Shown here in pieces: positions 16,225 through 21,324 of a stretch of DNA of 21,324 bases (positions are counted from its first letter, which is position 1; each line of letters opens with the position of its first letter). The position numbers were made by a program, and so were the translations under genes. The notes under the pieces are model-generated. The model made no database searches. It saw only the letters and a program-made list of their open reading frames with translations, and was not told where the DNA came from. Source of the DNA: Opitutia bacterium (GTDB lineage Bacteria > Verrucomicrobiota > Verrucomicrobiia > Opitutales > Coraliomargaritaceae); NCBI GenBank assembly GCA_018663485.1, contig JABJQI010000050.1, positions 1 through 21,324 of the forward strand. The letters are read 5' to 3'.

Positions 16225-18078
16225 TTATAGAGCTACGCCAGCAGCGAGCGCCCAAAGAAGGATGATTCCGGCTAGGAACCAGTAAACATAACCGTGAATA
16301 TTACCGACATGCAGCGAGCGTGAGCATGCACCCACAAGTCCGACCAAGCCGGCACTGCCACGGACGAACAGTCCTTTGATCAAGAACACATCCAAGAAGC
16401 TAAGAAGCACCGCAACGCGCTGCTGAATCTTCGCGACATAAAAGCCGTAGATCTCGTCGAACCACAGACGCGCTTTAAGGAAATCGTAAACAGGCTTCGC
16501 GTGGTTCTGCAAAGCATCACCATTTTTGCCGAAACCGTAGAAGAAAAACGAACTAAGCAGACCAACGATCCATGCAGCCGAACCGAGGATCATCACCTTA
16601 CTGTGCATCGCATCGTGCCCTTCGGAGTGATGCAGATTCTCTAAATTAACGCGAATGATCTCACCAGTTGCTTCCGGCCAAACATCGATCCAACCACCGA
16701 CAACCGAGAGCACTGCCAAGATGATCAATGGCAACACCATACTGAAACCGCTCTCATGCGCATGCGAAGCAGCATCAGACTTCGGCTCGCCGAAGAACAC
16801 AGTCCAAACCAAGCGGCCCATGTAACCCGCGGTCAAAAATGCACCAAGCGTCAATAATGCAAAAATCACAGTGCTATCGAGTCCACCTGCGACTAAAATC
16901 GCGTCTTTCGAATAGAAACCAGCAAAACCATACACACCACAGAGAGCCAACACACCAATGAAGAAAGTAATCGAAGTGATTGGCATCTTCTTGAGGATAC
17001 CGCCCATCTTAAAAATATCCTGCTCGTGGTGGCAGCCGTGAATGATCGAACCAGCACCGAGGAACAACAGCGCCTTGAAGAAGGCATGTGTAATTAGATG
17101 GAACAACGCGATTCCTGGGTAGCCGAGACCGAACGCAGCCGACATGTAGCCAAGCTGCGAAAGCGTTGAGTATGCCAGGATCTTCTTAATATCATTCTGA
17201 CCATACGCACAAAAACCTGCATACACAGCGACCGATGTGCCGAGAACTGCAATCCAACCAAGCACCTCCGGTGGGAAGAGAAAAGCGATACGAATCAGGA
17301 AGTAAACACCCGCCGCGACCATTGTCGCCGCGTGGATCAGAGCCGATACCGGAGTCGGGCCAGCCATCGCATCTGGCAACCAGACGTGCAACGGAAACTG
17401 CGCGGACTTACCAATGAAGCCACACATGAGCAACGCAGCGATCACCCAGCTGATTAAGCTAGGATCCGCGTTCACCGCTGCACCCATTGCTTCGAGGTTG
17501 GTCGTGCCGAAGTGCCAATAAGCATAAACGATCCCCACAAGGAAACCGAGGTCGCCGATACGATTGACAATGAATGCCTTCTTCGAAGCAGCTGCAGCTT
17601 CGTCTGTATCCAAGTAGTGACCGATCAGCATGTAAGAGCTAAAACCAACTAACTCCCAAAATACGAAGATCATGATCAGGTTGTCCGCGAGGATGATCCC
17701 CACCATGGAAAACATGAAGATCGAAAGACCCCCGAAGAAGCGGCCCTTGGCCTTGTCATCCGCCATGTATCCAAGACTGAATACATGGATCAAGAAACCA
17801 ACAAAGGCGACCATTGTCAGCATCGTCGCTGCGACCCCATCAAATAGGAAGCCCATCGATACGGTAAAATTACCAAAGCTCAACCACTCCATCGCGACAC
17901 GGATTGGCCCAGCCTCACTAGCTTGGATCGCTAGGTAACTGAAAGCACAAATGCCGGCAGCAGCAGCGACAGACACGTAAGAAGCCCATGTCCCGCGGCG
18001 GCGCAGGAAACAGGCAACTAGCACTGCCGAGAGCAAGGGCGTGAGCAGAGCGGCGAGAAGAATTTGAGCGGCGGTCAT
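16225..18078 (-). CDS. nuoL: NADH-quinone oxidoreductase subunit L
   Basis: NuoL is the distal antiporter-like proton-pumping subunit of complex I (ND5 homologue) and carries the long lateral helix along the membrane arm. The 617-residue length matches the family. Conserved sites are Glu142 in VFWELVGFSSYMLIGHY (138-154), Lys224 in FIGKSAQFPLHVWLPDAMAG (221-240), and SALIHAATMVAAGVYFL (245-261), the signature block of bacterial NuoL. The C-terminal part (about 510-617), after a polar histidine-rich loop, is the lateral helix and final anchor helix. The ATG lies four bases after the nuoK stop, so translation is probably coupled. Confidence 0.97.
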   Translation of the reverse strand: MTAAQILLAALLTPLLSAVLVACFLRRRGTWASYVSVAAAAGICAFSYLAIQASEAGPIRVAMEWLSFGNFTVSMGFLFDGVAATMLTMVAFVGFLIHVFSLGYMADDKAKGRFFGGLSIFMFSMVGIILADNLIMIFVFWELVGFSSYMLIGHYLDTDEAAAASKKAFIVNRIGDLGFLVGIVYAYWHFGTTNLEAMGAAVNADPSLISWVIAALLMCGFIGKSAQFPLHVWLPDAMAGPTPVSALIHAATMVAAGVYFLIRIAFLFPPEVLGWIAVLGTSVAVYAGFCAYGQNDIKKILAYSTLSQLGYMSAAFGLGYPGIALFHLITHAFFKALLFLGAGSIIHGCHHEQDIFKMGGILKKMPITSITFFIGVLALCGVYGFAGFYSKDAILVAGGLDSTVIFALLTLGAFLTAGYMGRLVWTVFFGEPKSDAASHAHESGFSMVLPLIILAVLSVVGGWIDVWPEATGEIIRVNLENLHHSEGHDAMHSKVMILGSAAWIVGLLSSFFFYGFGKNGDALQNHAKPVYDFLKARLWFDEIYGFYVAKIQQRVAVLLSFLDVFLIKGLFVRGSAGLVGLVGACSRSLHVGNIHGYVYWFLAGIILLWALAAGVAL

Positions 18079-18082
18079 GATA

Positions 18083-18388
18083 CTAATGGCTCAGAGCGTT
18101 CAATTGATCCACCATTACAGACTTACGACGTCGAAACAGTGCAACGATAATGGCCAGACCGAGGGCGACTTCAGCAGCCGCCACGGTGATGATAAAGAAG
18201 ACGAAGAGGTTACCGTCCATTGTCCCGTTGTAACGTGAGAATGCAACGAATGCCAAATTCACTGCATTGAGCATAAGCTCGAGCGACATGTAAATGACCA
18301 GCGTGTTTTGACGCAGAGTCACTCCGAGTAGCCCCACTGCAAAGAGCAGTCCAGCTACGATAAGAAAAGCATTAAGTCCGACAGTCAT
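18083..18388 (-). CDS. nuoK: NADH-quinone oxidoreductase subunit K
   Basis: NuoK (ND4L homologue) is a small three-helix membrane subunit of complex I, here 101 residues. The helices are at about 5-23, 28-50 and 60-84. It contains the buried glutamates of the central proton path in YMSLELMLNAVNLAF (33-47) and AAAEVALGLAI (70-80), both diagnostic for the family. It lies 32 bases after nuoJ and four before nuoL. No ribosome-binding site is apparent. Confidence 0.97.
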   Translation of the reverse strand: MTVGLNAFLIVAGLLFAVGLLGVTLRQNTLVIYMSLELMLNAVNLAFVAFSRYNGTMDGNLFVFFIITVAAAEVALGLAIIVALFRRRKSVMVDQLNALSH

Positions 18389-18420
18389 GTTAAATAGCTA
18401 ATGAAATTATAGAATAATGA

Positions 18421-18966
18421 CTAATCTTCCGCGACGTCGTGTTTTTTCGACACAACGATTACGCCGATCATAGCGGCAAGAAGAAGGAATCCTGCCACTT
18501 GAAATGGCAACATGTATTTAGTAAAGAGGCTGTAGCCGAAAGACTTGGAGGATGTGGTATATGGCACACCACCATCGAACACTTCAGGATTTTCGGCAAC
18601 GGCAGTTAGGACTGGCTCAGGTAAATGACCACCGGAAAAAGCAGAGCAAACCAGCATGGCAAGCAGCAAGAAGCCGATCGCAGATGCACTAATGGTCAGC
18701 TTATCCTTATATTCGGTAGCACCCTCCCCTTTATCGACATCAAGAAGCATGATGATAAACAGGAATAACACCATGACCGCCCCCGCGTAAACCACCACTT
18801 GAATGACCGCGAGGAAGTAGGCTTCCAGCAGAACAAAGAGCGCCGCAGTGCCGATAAAAGCGACGATCATGCACATGGCTCCATTCACCGCATTTGGTGT
18901 AAGGACCATCAACACAGCCGCAATCAACGTGATCGCTGAAAAGACGTAAAACAGTATGTCTAACAT
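18421..18966 (-). CDS. nuoJ: NADH-quinone oxidoreductase subunit J
   Basis: NuoJ (ND6 homologue) is a five-helix membrane subunit next to NuoH and NuoK at the quinone-proximal end of complex I. At 181 residues it is a usual length. Characteristic segments are MVLTPNAVNGAMCMIVAFIG (20-39), with its MxxNxV-like opening, and VVYAGAVMVLFLFIIMLLDV (57-76), the conserved third-helix block that changes shape in the catalytic cycle. It starts with ATG after an unusually long 99-base gap from nuoI, which holds a heptad tandem repeat. The rest of the operon is tightly packed. Confidence 0.95.
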   Translation of the reverse strand: MLDILFYVFSAITLIAAVLMVLTPNAVNGAMCMIVAFIGTAALFVLLEAYFLAVIQVVVYAGAVMVLFLFIIMLLDVDKGEGATEYKDKLTISASAIGFLLLAMLVCSAFSGGHLPEPVLTAVAENPEVFDGGVPYTTSSKSFGYSLFTKYMLPFQVAGFLLLAAMIGVIVVSKKHDVAED

Positions 18967-18974
18967 TGTGTGAA

Positions 18975-19002
18975 AATTAGGAATTTAGAATTGGGAATTA
19001 AG
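18975..19002 (-). repeat. 7-bp tandem repeat upstream of nuoJ
   Basis: Four exact-length units, AATTAGG, AATTTAG, AATTGGG and AATTAAG (plus-strand reading), start at 18975, 18982, 18989 and 18996. Five of the seven positions are invariant (AATT..G). In the mRNA sense the units read CNNAATT and end eight bases before the nuoJ ATG. The array sits in the only long gap within the nuoG-N cluster. Confidence 0.75.
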
Positions 19003-19065
19003 ACTGAGTTTTTTTAATCAATCTGCGCAGTGCCAGACTTCAGTCATTCCTGGTTTTTAATTGAT

Positions 19066-19614
19066 TTAATGAGTATTACCCGCTTCTTCAGCGGCTTTTT
19101 TCTTGTCCCACTTGTGGTGTTTATCCGGCAAGGTACCACCTAATTCGTAGAGCTTGTCCTTCTTATTAATCATCTCTTCGCGAGTGTAGCCAGACATTGA
19201 AAAAATATCTTTGAGGAAAATAGCCTCTTCGGGACACACTTCCTGGCAAAGGCCACAATAAATGCAGCGTAGCATGTTGATCTCGAATTCTTGCGGCGCT
19301 TTCTCGACGTGTGCGCGATCTGGTTCGGCTTCGGCATCGATCTCACCAGGGATGATCTTGATTGCCTTCGGTGGGCAAACGAATTCACACAACTGGCAAG
19401 AGACACACTTTTCACGACCATTCGGGTCCTTCACAAGGGTGGGCACGCCACGATAATTTTCAGGAATGACGGGTCGCTGCTCTGGGTACTCCAGAGTGAT
19501 CGTCTTATCAAACATCGCTGATAGGGTCGTCTTCAACCCGGTAACGATTTGCGGAATAAATGTTTTTTCCGCGAAAGTGAGCGGTTTACGCTCTAGAACT
19601 TTTGTCTTAGCCAT
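19066..19614 (-). CDS. nuoI: NADH-quinone oxidoreductase subunit I (2x[4Fe-4S])
   Basis: NuoI (TYKY/PSST-side ferredoxin-like subunit) carries clusters N6a and N6b, which pass electrons from NuoG to the terminal cluster N2. The 182-residue protein has two complete CxxCxxCxxxCP motifs: Cys70, 73, 76 and 80, and Cys117, 120, 123 and 127. Both clusters should therefore form. An amphipathic N-terminus (about 10-45) anchors it to the membrane arm. The C-terminal tail is charged and ends DKKKAAEEAGNTH. It starts 12 bases after the nuoH stop with no Shine-Dalgarno sequence. Confidence 0.97.
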   Translation of the reverse strand: MAKTKVLERKPLTFAEKTFIPQIVTGLKTTLSAMFDKTITLEYPEQRPVIPENYRGVPTLVKDPNGREKCVSCQLCEFVCPPKAIKIIPGEIDAEAEPDRAHVEKAPQEFEINMLRCIYCGLCQEVCPEEAIFLKDIFSMSGYTREEMINKKDKLYELGGTLPDKHHKWDKKKAAEEAGNTH

Positions 19615-19626
19615 ACTAGTTGCGTT

Positions 19627-20733
19627 TTAAAGTGTATCGTATATCGCGATGAGCAGTGTATTGAGGATCAAATTGCCAATCGCAAGTGGTAGCAAAATCT
19701 TCCAACCAAGTGCCATCACTTGGTCATAGCGGAAGCGAGGAAGCGTCCAGCGTACCCAAATGAAGAAGAAAACCATAAAGAAGACCTTAGCCATAAACCA
19801 CAGCACTGAGAGCACTGCGCCCAACTGACTAGCACCCCAAGGATCTGCCATTCCAGGTAGAAAATTCCAGCCCCCAAGGAACAGCAACACGAACAATGCC
19901 GACCCCATGATGACGTGCGCATACTCGGCTACGAAAAACAGCCCGAATTTGAAGCAACCATACTCAGTATGGAAACCACCGACGAGGTCAGTTTCCGATT
20001 CTGCCATGTCAAATGGTAGACGATTGGTTTCCGCAAAGACGGAGACGAGGAAGATCAATGCAGACAGTGGCTGCCAAATGACCAGCCAGAGTCCTGCTTG
20101 TGCCTCGACCACACCGAAAAGTGACAAACCGTAATCAGTGCCTGGCGCAGAAGCCCACATGAATACTGGTAGGATCGAAAGCCCCATCGCCAATTCATAA
20201 GAGACCATTTGTGCGCATGCACGGATCGCTCCAAGAAACGGGTACTTACTATTGGAGGACCATCCTGCGAGAACGATGCCATACACACCTAGGGAAGAAA
20301 CACCTAAGATGAAAAGCATGCCAACGTCGATATTGGCGAGTACCAGCGGTTGTACAACACCGAGAGGATCAACATAGCGACCAAACGGTAACACCACCAT
20401 TGTGGTGAGTGCTGGCGCTAAGGCCAAAATTGGAGCCAAGTAGTAATAGCCCTTCTTAACGTGGCCAGGAGTGATCTCTTCCTTAAACAGAAATTTCAAT
20501 CCATCCGCAACGGGTTGAAAGATGCCCAAGCGAGTCAGAATATTACCGAGAATCGGGATATGTCCAAGCAAAGGCAGACGAGTACGATTCGGGCCAGTAC
20601 GGCCTTGAATCCAACTGGAAACCTTGCGCTCCGCGAGAACGGAGTAACTGCAAAGTCCCATGAAGACCGAGATCATCGCGATTGAGAAAACAATCGGTAA
20701 TGTAAACGGCAGTGTATTGGTAAAGAATTCCAT
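19627..20733 (-). CDS. nuoH: NADH-quinone oxidoreductase subunit H
   Basis: NuoH (ND1 homologue) forms the quinone chamber and the junction of the two complex I arms. It has about eight to nine membrane helices and 368 residues, longer than the ~325 of E. coli NuoH. I chose the ATG at 20733, although an in-frame TTG at 20742 is possible and adds three residues. Family blocks are AERKVSSWIQGRTGPNR (34-50), DGLKFLFKEE (77-86), SNSKYPFLGAIRACAQMVSYE (160-180) and the acidic loop AETNRLPFDMAESETDLV (235-252) next to the quinone site. It begins 15 bases after nuoG. Identification is secure; the exact start is the only doubt. Confidence 0.96.
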   Translation of the reverse strand: MEFFTNTLPFTLPIVFSIAMISVFMGLCSYSVLAERKVSSWIQGRTGPNRTRLPLLGHIPILGNILTRLGIFQPVADGLKFLFKEEITPGHVKKGYYYLAPILALAPALTTMVVLPFGRYVDPLGVVQPLVLANIDVGMLFILGVSSLGVYGIVLAGWSSNSKYPFLGAIRACAQMVSYELAMGLSILPVFMWASAPGTDYGLSLFGVVEAQAGLWLVIWQPLSALIFLVSVFAETNRLPFDMAESETDLVGGFHTEYGCFKFGLFFVAEYAHVIMGSALFVLLFLGGWNFLPGMADPWGASQLGAVLSVLWFMAKVFFMVFFFIWVRWTLPRFRYDQVMALGWKILLPLAIGNLILNTLLIAIYDTL

Positions 20734-20748
20734 ATCCGGCAATTTGCT

Positions 20749-21324
20749 TTAAGCTTGATTGGCAGCGGCATGCGCCTCCTTGAACGCGACTGGATCGAAC
20801 TTCAAATTCTTGGTTTCAACAAACGGTAATTCAATGAACGGTGCAGGATCAAGCGCAACGCCTTCGTCGGAGATACCACGCCAGCTAAATCCCTCAAAAG
20901 CACTGACCTTTTCAGCGATGCGCTGCCAAGCAAGGTCGATTGTTAATGCGCTTGGCATTTCATCAGCCAAGGATGCCACAATTTTTTCCAACACATTAAT
21001 GTCGGATTGAATACCACGTGGACCAGGCACCGCTGCCTTGAATTTCTGCAGACGGAAACTTTGGTTTACAAATGAACCATCCTTTTCGTAGACCATCAAT
21101 GATGGGCAAACGACATTGGCCACTTGGCTCACCGCATTCGCATGGGTGCCTATATAAACGAGCTTCACCTTAGCGAGCAGTTCAGAGGAGAGTCCGAGCT
21201 TTGTAACGTCTTCGTTGACGACGACGAGTGTCTTAACCGCACCAGATTTGATCGCAGCTGCGAGCGTTGACAGATCTGCTTCTGGAAGTGTTTTGATCAA
21301 ACCATTCAGTAGCGCACCACGAAG
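20749..21324 (-). CDS. nuoG: NADH-quinone oxidoreductase subunit G, C-terminal part only
   Basis: The frame is open from the right edge to a TAA at 20749, so about 191 residues of the C-terminus are visible. The real start lies outside the window, and internal TTG codons should not be taken as starts. NuoG is the large iron-sulfur subunit of the peripheral arm, with a molybdopterin-oxidoreductase-like C-terminal domain. The visible part has that fold's nucleotide-domain pattern: TLVVVNEDV, LVYIGTHANAVSQVANVVCP and YEKDGSFVNQSFRLQKFKAAVPGPRG, the last being the usual 'new filter' block of NuoG and formate dehydrogenases. The N-terminal iron-sulfur motifs are not in the window. Its position just before nuoH supports the call. 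Confidence 0.9.
   Translation of the reverse strand, partial: LRGALLNGLIKTLPEADLSTLAAAIKSGAVKTLVVVNEDVTKLGLSSELLAKVKLVYIGTHANAVSQVANVVCPSLMVYEKDGSFVNQSFRLQKFKAAVPGPRGIQSDINVLEKIVASLADEMPSALTIDLAWQRIAEKVSAFEGFSWRGISDEGVALDPAPFIELPFVETKNLKFDPVAFKEAHAAANQA

Noticed and set aside
13094..21324. Break or fusion within the complex I operon
   Set aside because: All subunits visible are full length, in frame and in canonical order. Only nuoG is cut, by the window edge.
1..21324. Phage, defence system, CRISPR array, transposon or tRNA-associated island
   Set aside because: No integrase, transposase, repeat-spacer array, tRNA or foreign-looking gene cluster is visible. Apart from small intergenic elements the content is conserved core metabolism.

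Overview
The window looks like ordinary chromosome from a marine-type member of Verrucomicrobiota, most likely class Opitutia (Puniceicoccales-like). That placement is inferred from the gene set, the protein style (complex I subunits, a TMTC-like membrane protein, GlnRS beside GltX), the moderate GC content and the near absence of Shine-Dalgarno sequences. It was not tested by a search. Almost every gene is a recognisable housekeeping or metabolic gene. I see no CRISPR array, prophage, insertion sequence, rRNA or tRNA.

Layout. (1) 1-2926, minus strand: gltX followed by glnS, the latter cut by the left edge. (2) 3275-5716, minus strand: a secreted M48 metalloprotease gene and purH, separated by a strong intrinsic terminator just after purH. 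(3) 5955-6470, plus strand: a membrane-anchored rhodanese, convergent with an M24 metallopeptidase (6782-7927, minus strand). (4) 8001-10135, plus strand: a DUF192 lipoprotein gene tightly coupled to a TMTC-like multi-pass membrane protein with a C-terminal helical (TPR-like) tail. (5) 10268-11575, plus strand: a PLP-dependent O-acetylhomoserine sulfhydrylase (MetY type) with an unusual leader, convergent with a CPA2-family cation:proton antiporter (11617-12834, minus strand). (6) 13094-21324, minus strand: the distal half of a respiratory complex I operon in canonical order, nuoG(partial)-H-I-J-K-L-M-N, closed by an intrinsic terminator.

How the genes work together. NuoG-N supply the end of the peripheral electron arm (NuoG, NuoI), the quinone/membrane junction (NuoH) and all the proton-pumping membrane subunits (J, K, L, M, N). 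The neighbouring antiporter can use or balance the resulting ion gradient, but it is a separate convergent unit. The left half covers translation (Glu/Gln-tRNA charging), purine synthesis (the last two IMP steps), sulfur handling (rhodanese; homocysteine formation by MetY) and peptide turnover.

The least explained parts are small. Two sets of degenerate 7-bp tandem repeats lie immediately 5' of start codons (metY and nuoJ). The metY leader has mutually exclusive inverted repeats. A perfect 10-bp-arm palindrome sits at the metY/antiporter junction. A single textbook ribosome-binding site (nuoN) occurs among genes that otherwise lack one. A bacterial TMTC-like protein of unknown substrate is coupled to a DUF192 lipoprotein. 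I found no convincing new multi-gene system.
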